This document shows positions 37,649 to 46,388 of a DNA stretch of 64,000 bases, in pieces. Origin of the DNA: JASUTC01 sp035447925 (GTDB taxonomy: Bacteria; Thermotogota; Thermotogae; MWEM01); the NCBI GenBank assembly GCA_035447925.1, contig DAOTHY010000004.1:10890-74889 (forward strand), given 5' to 3'. The translations under genes were made by a program, and so were the position numbers. How positions within the stretch are numbered: the stretch's first letter is position 1; each line of letters opens with the position of its first letter. Under the pieces are notes generated by a model, which saw only the letters and a list, made by a program, of their open reading frames with translations, was not told where the DNA came from and did not search any database.

Positions 37649-38685
37649 ACAACGCAATCAAACTTGTCTTCATTTTTCTTTTTCTCATATCTGCATTGAC
37701 TGTTTTTTCTGTTAAAATTGAAGATTTTGTTAAAAATATTTTTGAGCAATATCCAAATGCTGTGGCAGTAGAGCTTACATGGCAAAGTGCCTTCGACAAT
37801 TACAACGCCACGTTGTTAAAGGCCGATTCGAAATTAACGATCATGGAAGCGGACCTGGAAAGATTGCAGGCCTATAAAACCTATACAGAGGAAAGATGGC
37901 AGGTAATCAAAGAGGTGTTTGATATCCTGTTCGAATTGGAAAAACTCTCCATTGAGAAATCAATTGCTGAGATTGAGTATCAAATGTACAGTGAGGATCT
38001 GGCGAATAAGGAAAAAGCTGTAGCCTATGGAGGCGTTTCCCAAAGAGATGTAGAAATTGCACATATCAATACGGATATAAGCAAAGGGAAATTTGATTAT
38101 TACAAAAGCCTTCAATTTCAAAAAGAAGATTATATCAAAAAGACCCTTTTTATTTCACAAATTCCACAACTGACATTGATCACAACGGGTATTCAACCCC
38201 TGACAATAGAAGAAATGAACGCTATCAAGGAAGAAAACATCGATCGGATGATCGAAAGTTATCGTAAACAGATTGAAGAAACCAAATACAAGCTGGCTCA
38301 AAGCGGGATGACCACTTCTTATTTGGCAGATGTCAACAGGCGGTCTGCCAAGATACACCAATTAAAGGAAGAATCCTATGCGAATGCCTCTCTTTATGAT
38401 ATTAACCTGGCTTACGAAGACGTGAAGTACGCTTCTTTAAAATTTGAAAGCGCATTGGAGCTCAAACAAATTTATCTGCAACAGTTGAACAAACTTCAGG
38501 AGGCCCAAAAGGAAGGTTACATTACTTCTTACGATTATTATCAAGGCGTTTTGGATATTTACCAATATGATCAGATGGCCTGGGAAGAAAAATACAACCT
38601 GTTTGAAAACATCTGTTTATACCTTCAGGCAAAAGGGGCCAACCCGGTTGAGGTATTGCCTGAATATGTTCAAGAGAGCGATTAG
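37645..38685 (+). CDS. Exported TolC-like (outer membrane efflux) protein
   Basis: A 346-residue protein with a signal peptide (KLVFIFLFLISALTVFSV) followed by an almost wholly helical, heptad-rich body: YNATLLKADSKLTIMEADLERLQ, IEYQMYSEDLANKEKAVAYGGVSQRDVEIAH, then a second set ending LYLQAKGANP. GGVSQRDVEIA and GYITSYDYYQGVLDI are the paired hairpin turns of TolC-type alpha barrels, each followed by a long return helix. It is shorter than proteobacterial TolC (~450). No MFP or inner-membrane pump gene adjoins, so its partner is elsewhere. ATGA overlap with the radical SAM gene. Confidence 0.65.
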   Translation: MNNAIKLVFIFLFLISALTVFSVKIEDFVKNIFEQYPNAVAVELTWQSAFDNYNATLLKADSKLTIMEADLERLQAYKTYTEERWQVIKEVFDILFELEKLSIEKSIAEIEYQMYSEDLANKEKAVAYGGVSQRDVEIAHINTDISKGKFDYYKSLQFQKEDYIKKTLFISQIPQLTLITTGIQPLTIEEMNAIKEENIDRMIESYRKQIEETKYKLAQSGMTTSYLADVNRRSAKIHQLKEESYANASLYDINLAYEDVKYASLKFESALELKQIYLQQLNKLQEAQKEGYITSYDYYQGVLDIYQYDQMAWEEKYNLFENICLYLQAKGANPVEVLPEYVQESD

Positions 38686-38687
38686 AA

Positions 38688-39935
38688 GTGCTCGTCAGTG
38701 AACGGCTTTGCCGGCAGGTGATCACGGATGTTTTATCAGATTTAAATCCGGAAAAAAGGGTGATACAAGTCCTTAGTGAAATGAAATTCTCAAAACGTCT
38801 TCATTTGCTCGCCATTGGAAAAGCAGGCTGGAATATGGCCCATGCTGCCTATCAGGTACTGGCAGATCAAATCATTGATGGTGTTGTCATTACAAAGTAT
38901 GCGCATAGTAAAGGCCCTATCGGGAACTTGTTTTTGATGGAATCCGGGCATCCCATTCCGGATGAAAACAGTTTGAAAGCAGGACATGAAGTGTTGAAAC
39001 GTTTCTCAAATCTGACTGGTGACGATGAATTATTATTACTCATTTCAGGAGGCGGTTCTGCTTTATTTGAAGTGCTCTATGATGGGCTAACCATCAATGA
39101 CTTGCAATCAATTACTCAAAAAATGATGACTTTAGGCATAGACATCAAAGCCATCAACGCCGTTCGAAAAAGACTTTCTCTTGTAAAGGGAGGGCAATTA
39201 GCCCAAATTGTTGCCCCAGCAACAATACAAGCCTTGATTATCTCCGATGTAATAGGAGATTGTGTGCCCGATATCGCATCCGGTCCAGTATCGTGTGAAC
39301 AAAAGGTGCCCAATTTATCTGACATCATCGCAGCATTGGAACCCCTCGATCAGCATATCCGAAAGGTCATCACTAGAACATTGCCTACCAAAAGTCCAAA
39401 TGCACAGATTCAAATTATCGATCATGTGGCTCATGCCTGCAGCTGTGCAAAAGATCATTTTCAAAAACTGGGAGTGGATGCCACCATCATGACCACACGG
39501 CTTGAATGTGAAGCCAAAGAAGCGGGACGCTTCATCGCTGCCATGATGGCTGATTGCTATCAAGGCATCTCCGATTTTTCAGCGCCCCATTTGTTCATAT
39601 TTGGTGGAGAAACGCTGGTCAACGTTAAGGGAACGGGTAAGGGAGGAAGAAACCAGGAATTGGCACTTTCTGCAGCCATTGCCTTGGATGGACTCGAACA
39701 CGACTGCACACTTTTTTCTTTGGGGACAGATGGAACAGACGGTCCCACGGATGCAGCAGGCGGAATTGTTACTCCCCATACGGTTTCAAAGATGAAATCT
39801 GCTCATATCAATCCACTTAAAAAACTTCAAAACAACGATGCCTATCATGCGTTAAAAGCAGCAAACGCCCTCTTAACAACCGGTCCCACAGGCACGAATG
39901 TCAACGATCTCATTTGTGCACTGATGCTTGAATGA
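38688..39935 (+). CDS. Glycerate 2-kinase (DUF4147/MOFRL family)
   Basis: A 415-residue protein with the two-domain layout of GckA/TtuD-type glycerate kinases: AIGKAGWNMAHAAY, SGHPIPDENSLKAG, LLLISGGGSALFE, INAVRKRLSLVKGGQLA, then the MOFRL part FGGETLVNVKGTGKGGRNQELAL and LGTDGTDGPTDAAGGIV. The expected reaction is D-glycerate plus ATP to 2-phosphoglycerate, feeding glycolysis from serine or sugar-acid breakdown. The GTG start lies two bases after the TolC-like gene. Confidence 0.93.
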   Translation: MLVSERLCRQVITDVLSDLNPEKRVIQVLSEMKFSKRLHLLAIGKAGWNMAHAAYQVLADQIIDGVVITKYAHSKGPIGNLFLMESGHPIPDENSLKAGHEVLKRFSNLTGDDELLLLISGGGSALFEVLYDGLTINDLQSITQKMMTLGIDIKAINAVRKRLSLVKGGQLAQIVAPATIQALIISDVIGDCVPDIASGPVSCEQKVPNLSDIIAALEPLDQHIRKVITRTLPTKSPNAQIQIIDHVAHACSCAKDHFQKLGVDATIMTTRLECEAKEAGRFIAAMMADCYQGISDFSAPHLFIFGGETLVNVKGTGKGGRNQELALSAAIALDGLEHDCTLFSLGTDGTDGPTDAAGGIVTPHTVSKMKSAHINPLKKLQNNDAYHALKAANALLTTGPTGTNVNDLICALMLE

Positions 39936-39990
39936 CGACTTTCTGAATCAATAGACTAAACGCATATGAAATAAATCTTATAGAACTTCG

Positions 39991-40004
39991 TCTATTATAA
40001 TAGA
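39991..40004 (+). promoter_or_regulatory. 14-bp perfect palindrome containing a TATAAT, upstream of the 74-residue gene
   Basis: TCTATTATAATAGA is its own reverse complement and contains TATAAT at 39996-40001, 38 bases before the ATG. It may act as the -10 of the next gene and also as a regulator site. No TGn extension and no clear -35. Confidence 0.45.
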
Positions 40005-40038
40005 GTTATATATAAATAATAAACGGGAGGGATAGTTA

Positions 40039-40263
40039 ATGAACATTCAAGAAAAATTAAGCAATCAATTAAAAATACATAAATTTTATATCATCGATGA
40101 GAAAAACGGTGTCAAGTGTGAATACAATCAAGATGTGCATGACGTATCATGTTATATGATTGGTGGTAAAGGGATGGACGAAACGGTTATCAATACAGTG
40201 ATTGAGAATTTTTGGGATTCGCAGCCCGAATATTATCGAACGGATTACAATACATTGATGTAA
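40039..40263 (+). CDS. Unknown 74-residue acidic protein
   Basis: A strong GGGAGGG precedes the ATG by seven to eight bases. The protein begins NIQEKLSNQLKIHKFYIIDEK and has CEYNQDVHDVSCYMIGGKG in the middle and an acidic, aromatic C-terminus (FWDSQPEYYRTDY). No signal peptide or membrane segment. I do not recognise a family. It has its own promoter-like region and its own strong terminator, so it is a single-gene transcript, which argues that it is real and separately regulated. Confidence 0.75.
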   Translation: MNIQEKLSNQLKIHKFYIIDEKNGVKCEYNQDVHDVSCYMIGGKGMDETVINTVIENFWDSQPEYYRTDYNTLM

Positions 40264-40295
40264 AAAGCAAAGACAACAAACAACAAAACACCTTC

Positions 40296-40326
40296 CAAAA
40301 AACCCGACTGTCAGTCGGGTTTTTTG
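40296..40326 (+). terminator. Intrinsic terminator after the 74-residue gene
   Basis: A run of A, then CCCGACT-GTC-AGTCGGG, then TTTTTT. The 7-bp GC-rich stem with 3-base loop and flanking A and T tracts could work in both directions. It ends 6 to 14 bases upstream of the next promoter. Confidence 0.9.
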
Positions 40327-40331
40327 TTTGA

Positions 40332-40340
40332 TGGTATAAT
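40332..40340 (+). promoter_or_regulatory. Extended -10 promoter of the rqcH-clamp-kbl operon
   Basis: TGGTATAAT, consensus -10 with TGn, directly after the terminator and 49 bases before the rqcH start. No -35. Confidence 0.65.
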
Positions 40341-40389
40341 ATCTGGGGAAAGATCATACCCTATTTCATTATAAACCGGGGGAATCAGT

Positions 40390-42123
40390 TTGAACATCGA
40401 CGGCATTACATTAAGAGTCCTCATTACCGAATTTTCCAAGACATTGGATGCAAGCTACTTGAAAAAGGTTCAGATGCCTTCTTCTGGCCGCTTTTATTTT
40501 GAATTCAGCCATGATATCCTTTTTTGTTCCCTGTTATCATCAGACTGTTATTGCTGTCTGACCGAAAAGAAAGAGTCCAGTCCGTCTCATCCGGAAGGTT
40601 TTGTGATGCTGCTAAGAAAATATCTGAACGGTGGCCGCTTGAAAAGCATTTCTCAAATAGGAACTGACAGGATGATGAGTATGGAATTGACAAAACGGGA
40701 TGAGATTGGGGATCTAATCAGTTACAAAGTTTATTTTGAGATGATGGGCAGAAACTCCAATTTGATCTTAACCGATGAATCCGATGCCATCATCGATGTC
40801 TGGAAAAGGACGATTACCCAAAGCCGTTCTCTGATTCCGGGGGTTGTTTACCTTCCTTATTCAACGCAAGGTATGGCTCTTTGTGACTATGAACATCACG
40901 GATTGGAATTTCTTATTTCACAAATCTCGAATACTTCCGGGCAGATGAAATTGGGAAAATTCTTGCAGGATCAATTTCAAGGTTTCGGCAAGCAAAACCT
41001 GGAGGAAATTTTCTTTCGGTTGGATTTAAAAAAAGAGGTAGAGATCTCCCAATTAAAAGATGACCACCTGTTGGCGCTTCATGAGCTGTTGTTGGATATG
41101 GTGAAGGAGCTCAGGGAAGAAACAATATATGTGTATGAAAATGCCGGGCAAAAGACGTTGATTTCACCTATGCCTTTACTTAGCGCCATTGAAAGCGAAT
41201 ATCAAGTGATTAAATTGACACCATCAAAGGCGTTGGAACTTGCCAACGGCCAGGTAAGAATTCAGTCTAGACTGACGGAGAAAAAGATTCAGCTGCAGAA
41301 GATCATCTTGAAAGAAATCAGCAAAATCGAATCCAACATCGACAACCTGGAAAAAGACTTGAAAGAATCCTCAAAAGCAGGTCAAATGCAGTTGAATGCA
41401 GAGCTGATCATGGGGAGTATCTATCGATTTGATCCCAAGAAAAATTATGAAATAATCGATGTAACCGATTGGCGAACGGGAAGAGAAGTAAGAATCGAAT
41501 TAGATAAAAAATACAATTTGTCAATGAATGCACAACGTCTCTTTAAACGAGCATCAAAATTGAAGCGGCGTGAGGAATTTGTAAAAAAAAGGGTTCAAAA
41601 GCTCAGCAAGAGAATTTTTTATCTGGAAAGTGTTAATGAAGCGGTTGAAAACATCCAAACACAACAGGAACTGGATGATATTCGATCCGAAATGTGTGAG
41701 GCGGGGTTATTAACAAAGCCTGCAATGCAAAAGAAAACAAAGCAAAAATCTCATGTCGAAAGCTCTCCCAGAACCTTTAAATACAAAGGATTTGAGATAG
41801 TCGTTGGAAAAAACAATATACAAAATGACAGGATTTGCCACTCCTATTCAAGAGAAGAATACTGGTTTCATGCACAACAGATTCCCGGTTCTCATGTCAT
41901 CATCAACTCTGCCGGGAGAGAAGTGCCTGAAGATGTGCTGTATATGGCTGCAAAACTTGCTGCTCGTTTTTCAAAGGGCAAGATCAGTACGAAAGTACCC
42001 GTTGATTATACCAAATTAAAATATGTGAAAAAACCCAAGGGCTCTCCGCCGGGGTTTCGGATTTATGATAACTTTAAAACCTTTGTGGTGGATCCGATTC
42101 GGGATTTGGATACGCTTGAATAA
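40390..42123 (+). CDS. rqcH: NFACT-family RqcH (Rqc2 homolog, fibronectin-binding-like)
   Basis: A 577-residue protein with NFACT-N (NIDGITLRVLITEF, FVMLLRKYLNGGRLKSI, YFEMMGRNSNLILTD), a middle helix-hairpin-helix and coiled coil (EKKIQLQKIILKEISKIESNIDNLEKDL) and the NFACT-R domain (YKGFEIVVGKNNIQND, YWFHAQQIPGSHVII). RqcH binds split 50S subunits and adds alanine tails to stalled chains for degradation. It starts with TTG after GGGGGA. First gene of a three-gene operon with the clamp-like protein and kbl. Confidence 0.93.
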   Translation: MNIDGITLRVLITEFSKTLDASYLKKVQMPSSGRFYFEFSHDILFCSLLSSDCYCCLTEKKESSPSHPEGFVMLLRKYLNGGRLKSISQIGTDRMMSMELTKRDEIGDLISYKVYFEMMGRNSNLILTDESDAIIDVWKRTITQSRSLIPGVVYLPYSTQGMALCDYEHHGLEFLISQISNTSGQMKLGKFLQDQFQGFGKQNLEEIFFRLDLKKEVEISQLKDDHLLALHELLLDMVKELREETIYVYENAGQKTLISPMPLLSAIESEYQVIKLTPSKALELANGQVRIQSRLTEKKIQLQKIILKEISKIESNIDNLEKDLKESSKAGQMQLNAELIMGSIYRFDPKKNYEIIDVTDWRTGREVRIELDKKYNLSMNAQRLFKRASKLKRREEFVKKRVQKLSKRIFYLESVNEAVENIQTQQELDDIRSEMCEAGLLTKPAMQKKTKQKSHVESSPRTFKYKGFEIVVGKNNIQNDRICHSYSREEYWFHAQQIPGSHVIINSAGREVPEDVLYMAAKLAARFSKGKISTKVPVDYTKLKYVKKPKGSPPGFRIYDNFKTFVVDPIRDLDTLE

Positions 42124-42128
42124 TCTTC

Positions 42129-43241
42129 ATGAACAAAGGGTTGATGGTGTTGCCTGAATTCTTCATTCATTCTACAAAATTCAGCAAATTACTTGAGTTT
42201 TGCAACAAACTCACAGGTTCAGAAAAAAACCGAAAAGTCCTGTATTTATTTTACAACGACGGATTAAAGATGTATGCTTCTGATGGGTGTTTGGAAGCCA
42301 CGTTCAAGCTCAATCAAGAGGTTGAAGCATTTTTAGGTACTTACGCTCTTTCCATCAAGACTCTAAAATTGTTTATTGAAGAGGCGGAAGACCAACCAAT
42401 AGAATTTACATTGAGCAAAGAAGGCATTCGGGTCAGACAAAAAACTGAAATACTCTCAGTGAATAACTCGCCTTCAAAAACCATCCCCCAGCAAAGTCTT
42501 TTTGGTATTTTAGGGGAGTTTCAAACCAACGCCTTTTTAGCCGGATTAGATTTTTCAACTGTTCACATGCCTGAAAATGAGGATTGCTATCTGTTTGTCT
42601 TTGAAGGGATTTTGTATGTGTTAACTGTTTACGACAAGGTGTTTAGTCTGTATAACACTCAAAGAAAATGTAAAAATCTGGAAGTGGCCGTTCCTTATCA
42701 AAGTATTCGTCATTTAATCAAAGCCTTGAGACTTCTTAAAACGGAACAGTTTCGATTGGGCCAATCCGTTTCGCAGGACAGAATCGGCTTTCAAACCACC
42801 GGCAATCTGACATCGATTTGTTCGAGAAGCCTGGAAACCAAAGAAGGGGAAAGGCTGTTGAAATTGATTCATTTATACGATCATTTTCAACCGGTGCATC
42901 AGATTAACCGGGAGATTTTAAAAAGAAGTGTAACCAAAGCCGAACGAATTTCACCCAGTCTTCCAATCAAAATGACGCTTGAACCCGATAAGATAATCTT
43001 TGAACTCAAGTCTTCAGCCTTTTTTTACTCCTGTGTGGATGAAATTGATTCCTGTAATCATTTGCCTGTTGATCAGAAGCAAAGGGATGCACAATACCGC
43101 TTGATGTTTTACGGGAAATACTTAAAATCAGCATTGTCACGAATGACGACCAATGAAATCACAATATACAAATACGAGAATTTCATGGCATTTGGCGATT
43201 CGACAAAGAACAAGTTGATCTGTCTGACAGATGTCGTATAA
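42129..43241 (+). CDS. Divergent DNA polymerase III beta (sliding clamp)-like protein
   Basis: 370 residues, the normal length of DnaN. Three successive units follow the clamp layout. Domain 1 (~8-120) has VLYLFYNDGLKMYASDGCLEATF, then YALSIKTLKLFIEE and IEFTLSKEGIRVRQ. Domain 2 (~127-245) has VAVPYQSIRHLIKALRLL and RIGFQTTGNLTSICSR. Domain 3 (~250-370) starts INREILKRSVTKAERIS and ends YGKYLKSALSRMTTNEITIY, KLICLTDVV, echoing the Nxkyl..l..i....i DnaN ending. The sequence is strongly diverged and rich in Cys and aromatic residues, so it is probably a paralog and not the replicative clamp. It lies five bases after rqcH. Structure prediction would settle it. Confidence 0.65.
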   Translation: MNKGLMVLPEFFIHSTKFSKLLEFCNKLTGSEKNRKVLYLFYNDGLKMYASDGCLEATFKLNQEVEAFLGTYALSIKTLKLFIEEAEDQPIEFTLSKEGIRVRQKTEILSVNNSPSKTIPQQSLFGILGEFQTNAFLAGLDFSTVHMPENEDCYLFVFEGILYVLTVYDKVFSLYNTQRKCKNLEVAVPYQSIRHLIKALRLLKTEQFRLGQSVSQDRIGFQTTGNLTSICSRSLETKEGERLLKLIHLYDHFQPVHQINREILKRSVTKAERISPSLPIKMTLEPDKIIFELKSSAFFYSCVDEIDSCNHLPVDQKQRDAQYRLMFYGKYLKSALSRMTTNEITIYKYENFMAFGDSTKNKLICLTDVV

Positions 43242-43276
43242 CAAAGAATGACTATTATATTAAAAAGGGAGATGGT

Positions 43277-44464
43277 ATGATCATGTACGAATGGACCGAA
43301 TTTCAAAAGGAACTGGAAGAATTAAAAGAAAAAGGGTTGTATACCAATATCCGAACGTTGGAAGGCCCCCAAGGCGCATGGCTTAAAATCAACGGCAAAG
43401 ACGTGTTGAATATGTCTTCGAACAACTATTTAGGCCTCGCCAACGATAAAGATATGGTGGAAAAGTCAATTGAAGCGGTTAAGCATTGGGGAGTGGGCCC
43501 CGGAGCCGTAAGAACAATAGCTGGAACCATGAGTTTGCACACTCAGTTGGAAAAGGATTTGGCTGACTTCAAGAATGTGGAAGCGACTATCATGGTTCAA
43601 TCCGGCTTTTTGGCTAACCAGGCAGTTGTTCCGGCTGTGATGGGCAAAGAAGATGCCATTCTTTCGGATGAACTGAACCACGCCAGCATTATTGATGCGG
43701 TCAGATTAACACGGTCAAGTCGTTATGTATGGAAACACAAAGATGTTGCAGATTTAGTTGAAAGATTGAAAGAGGCAGACCGAGATGGTGCTGTGAAAAA
43801 ATTGGTCATTACCGATGGTGTTTTCAGTATGGATGGAGACTTGGCGCCTTTACCCGAAATTGTGGAGGCATGCAAGAAATATAACGCCATTTTGATGGTG
43901 GATGATGCCCATGGCGAGGGTGTACTGGGTAGTCATGGAAGGGGTATTGTTGATCATTTCGGACTTCATGACCAGGTAGATATCGAAGTGGGAACACTTT
44001 CAAAGGCGTTTGGCGTTATCGGTGGATTTGTCGCAGGTAAAAAGGTACTGATCGATTATCTCAAACAAAAGGCAAGACCTTTCTTGTTCAGTAGTTCTTT
44101 AAGCCCTGCCGATACCATGGCCGCCATAGAATCCGTCAGAAAACTGAAGTCATCAGATGAACTGGTTAAGAGATTATGGGAAAATGGTCATTACTTCAAA
44201 AACGAGATGAAGGCTTTGGGTTTTGATACAGGTGAATCCGAAACCCCCATCACTCCGATCATGCTTTACGAGGCTCCCACGGCATCAAAATTCAGCCAAA
44301 TGCTATTGGAAAAGGATGTTTTTGCCCAGTCAATCGGGTTCCCAACGGTTCCCAAGGGAAAGGCACGCATCCGTGTGATGATTAGTGCAGCGCATTCAAA
44401 GCAGGATTTGGATTTTGGAATCAAGGCTTTTAAAGAAGTAGGTCAAGAATTGAAAATCATATAA
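43277..44464 (+). CDS. kbl: Glycine C-acetyltransferase / 2-amino-3-ketobutyrate CoA ligase
   Basis: A 395-residue PLP-dependent alpha-oxoamine synthase, class II aminotransferase fold. Hallmarks: NMSSNNYLGLAND, VGPGAVRTIAGTMSLHTQLE, LSDELNHASIIDAVRLTR, MVDDAHGEGVLGSHGRG, and GTLSKAFGVIGGFVAG with the PLP lysine Lys243. Kbl cleaves 2-amino-3-ketobutyrate to glycine and acetyl-CoA in threonine breakdown. BioF is the closest alternative, but no biotin or tdh genes are present to decide. The ATG is five bases after GGGAG. Confidence 0.85.
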   Translation: MIMYEWTEFQKELEELKEKGLYTNIRTLEGPQGAWLKINGKDVLNMSSNNYLGLANDKDMVEKSIEAVKHWGVGPGAVRTIAGTMSLHTQLEKDLADFKNVEATIMVQSGFLANQAVVPAVMGKEDAILSDELNHASIIDAVRLTRSSRYVWKHKDVADLVERLKEADRDGAVKKLVITDGVFSMDGDLAPLPEIVEACKKYNAILMVDDAHGEGVLGSHGRGIVDHFGLHDQVDIEVGTLSKAFGVIGGFVAGKKVLIDYLKQKARPFLFSSSLSPADTMAAIESVRKLKSSDELVKRLWENGHYFKNEMKALGFDTGESETPITPIMLYEAPTASKFSQMLLEKDVFAQSIGFPTVPKGKARIRVMISAAHSKQDLDFGIKAFKEVGQELKII

Positions 44465-44479
44465 TCAACCTGTTGATGA

Positions 44480-44499
44480 TAGGGGCTGAAAAGCCCCTA
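44480..44499 (+). terminator. Hairpin between convergent kbl and the minus-strand membrane gene
   Basis: TAGGGGCT-GAAA-AGCCCCTA stem-loop 16 bases after the kbl stop, followed by TTTGAG. The weak T tract makes it a modest terminator. It overlaps the last codon and stop of the opposite gene. Confidence 0.55.
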
Positions 44500-45195
44500 T
44501 TTGAGTAATCGGCGGTTCTCCTGATCAGAAGCAATGAATTTGTTGATTTCTGTGGAATGCTTAATCAGCAGATAATACCAATAGATACCCAGTGTCGCAA
44601 CGGTAAAGAGAATGACTAAGGGGAAGTTTCTTTTCCTGATCTGATTCAAGTATAAGTGCTTTTGAGGTAACAGAATACTGTAAAAATGGTTTTTGGCCAA
44701 TTGCAAGGTGTTCTCGCTGGAAAAAACCATTTGCAAAAAGATCCCCAAAAAAACAAAAGAGATTAAACTCAAGTAAACCATATATCTTCTGGACAATCCT
44801 CCAAAAATATAAAACACCACATAAATTTGAAACCAGAATAGGTCTATTTTTGATTTTTTTAGCTTTTGAATGTATTCGGAGACGGTGACTGATTTAAAAA
44901 AAGCGTCTTTTGAATGATCCATATACTGAAGAATGCTCAAACTGTTATCGATATTTGTATTCAAAGCCTGTGACCATTGAAAGATCAACCACATTTGAAG
45001 TATGCCGGTAATGGCTGCTAAAAGACTTCCGAAAAGTGGAACAAGGAAGAAAATTACTGCCAAGATGCCAAACCCAATGATAAAAAAAGCGATGATTTCA
45101 TTGACTTGTTGTTCCCTGGCAAATTCTAAACCCGGCAATTTGGATTGATCAAGCTTTTCAGTTGGTTCATCAGTGGAATACTGGGGATCGTTCAT
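44497..45195 (-). CDS. Integral membrane protein, DUF4234-like C-terminus
   Basis: 232 residues with a charged 30-residue N-terminus and four to five helices (IIAFFIIGFGILAVIFFLV, FGSLLAAITGILQMWLIF, FWFQIYVVFYIFGG, YLSLISFVFLGIFLQMVF, and FPLVILFTVATLGIYWYYLL). The last one, R-K-R-N-F-P then a helix with LGIYWYY and a basic, polar end, matches DUF4234 proteins. Function unknown. Last gene of a minus-strand run with the unknown gene and the methyltransferase. Confidence 0.7.
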   Translation of the reverse strand: MNDPQYSTDEPTEKLDQSKLPGLEFAREQQVNEIIAFFIIGFGILAVIFFLVPLFGSLLAAITGILQMWLIFQWSQALNTNIDNSLSILQYMDHSKDAFFKSVTVSEYIQKLKKSKIDLFWFQIYVVFYIFGGLSRRYMVYLSLISFVFLGIFLQMVFSSENTLQLAKNHFYSILLPQKHLYLNQIRKRNFPLVILFTVATLGIYWYYLLIKHSTEINKFIASDQENRRLLK

Positions 45196-45253
45196 CGGTT
45201 CGCCTCGCTTTTTCTTTGCGATACAACGATTGCAAAAACTAATCGTGCATTCT

Positions 45254-45736
45254 TTATTTAATCCGTTCGTACAACGACAATTCTTTGTGCTTTTCGCCAG
45301 TCAGTTCGCTGACACACGTAAGCGGAATCGCACTAAGGGGGATGTGATTCATTGCCTCTTGCGGTGTTCGGTAAGGACCATATTCATTGCGCAGCAGTTC
45401 TTTTTCATTCAGAGACCAGATAATTTGATACCAATGATTTCCCTTTTTTATGCAATACCGATGGTTGCTCTCTATTCCGCCGCCTCTTCGAAAGTGTTTT
45501 AAAGCCCGAGCTCTTTGGGTTAGCTCGTTATGGATTTCTTGAAGAAAGGCTTCAGGAGGATATTCAATTTCTTTGTCGGGGTAGGTGTGATAATACCAAC
45601 TCATTTGTTTATCTTCCACGATGCCGGCACTGGCGTAATGAGAAACAGAATTATACCCCATGATTTCAAGGACATCGGGAAATTCCTGAATGACAAACTC
45701 TCTAAAAGTAATCCTATCACCTCCAAATTCTTTCAA
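45254..45736 (-). CDS. Unknown protein, possible ATT start
   Basis: A ~150-160 residue soluble protein. It has ITFREFVIQEFPDVLEIMGYNSVSHYASAG, a central basic GGGIESNHRYCIKKGNHWYQIIWSL and an acidic C-terminus. I do not recognise a family; the HRYCIKKGNHWYQI part looks like strand-turn-strand of a small binding domain. The open frame begins at a TTG (45736) with poor ribosome binding. A perfect GGAGGTGAT inside the frame lies seven bases before ATT at 45712, so translation may start there. It lies 13 bases (or 37 with ATT) after the methyltransferase stop. Confidence 0.65.
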   Translation of the reverse strand: MKEFGGDRITFREFVIQEFPDVLEIMGYNSVSHYASAGIVEDKQMSWYYHTYPDKEIEYPPEAFLQEIHNELTQRARALKHFRRGGGIESNHRYCIKKGNHWYQIIWSLNEKELLRNEYGPYRTPQEAMNHIPLSAIPLTCVSELTGEKHKELSLYERIK

Positions 45737-45751
45737 TGTCTTTATGAATAA

Positions 45752-46354
45752 TTATTTGATAGTATACAAGCCACCACATGGTGAATATTGCTGATAATCA
45801 CAATGATCAAAATGATTCATGATTTCGGTTGCAATGAAATAATGTTCGTCATCATCCCATAAATCCATATGTTGTGTTCTATACGAATGAAGATCATCTT
45901 TCGTCTGAAAAGAAACATCAAAAAGATACATGCGGCCATCTTCCTTTTTTAACAGAGACAGATAGTCTTTGATGAGTTTGATTTTTTCTTCCAGATCAAA
46001 GTGATGCAAAACATAACCTGCCAGGATAATGCTGAATTTCGCACGTCGAATGGGCTCGGGTAATCCCGTTTTAAGGTCATGTTGAAACAAAAAAGCGCTT
46101 GGCATCTTTTTTCTTGCGATGGACAGCATTTTTTCCGAAAAATCGAATCCATAACATTGAGCCCCATGACTGTAGAACGACGAGAGTAAAAATCCCGTTC
46201 CCACACCGATCTCCAATATTTGGGTGGAATGGGTGATTCTTTGGGAACGTATCAAATCGCCCATAGCTCTTTCATAACCCGAAAAAGGAAACCCTTCTCT
46301 AATGACGGTTTGATCGTAATGATCAGACCATTGGTCAAACACTTCTTTTTTCAT
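45752..46354 (-). CDS. Class I SAM-dependent methyltransferase
   Basis: About 200 residues, a UbiE/YrrT-like small-molecule methyltransferase. SAM-binding motif I is ILEIGVGTGFLL, followed by CYGFDFSEKML (motif II acidic), then FSIILAGYVLHHF and GRMYLFDV. FDQWSDHYDQTV at the N-terminus is typical of the YrrT group. Substrate unknown. The ATG six bases after GGAGG (46354) is chosen over an ATG directly abutting it at 46360. Confidence 0.88.
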   Translation of the reverse strand: MKKEVFDQWSDHYDQTVIREGFPFSGYERAMGDLIRSQRITHSTQILEIGVGTGFLLSSFYSHGAQCYGFDFSEKMLSIARKKMPSAFLFQHDLKTGLPEPIRRAKFSIILAGYVLHHFDLEEKIKLIKDYLSLLKKEDGRMYLFDVSFQTKDDLHSYRTQHMDLWDDDEHYFIATEIMNHFDHCDYQQYSPCGGLYTIK

Positions 46355-46379
46355 CTTCATCCTCCAAATGGTTTAGATT

Positions 46380-46388
46380 ATTTTATCA
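46380..46388 (-). promoter_or_regulatory. Extended -10 promoter of the methyltransferase operon
   Basis: TGATAAAAT on the minus strand, one mismatch from consensus, 25 bases before the methyltransferase ATG. It abuts the glpK -10 so that the two TGn elements overlap in a near-palindrome; the two promoters cannot easily be occupied together. Confidence 0.5.

Noticed and set aside
24461..38685. Two exported proteins of identical length (346 residues) as duplicates
   Set aside because: No shared motifs beyond signal peptides and helical content; equal length looks coincidental.
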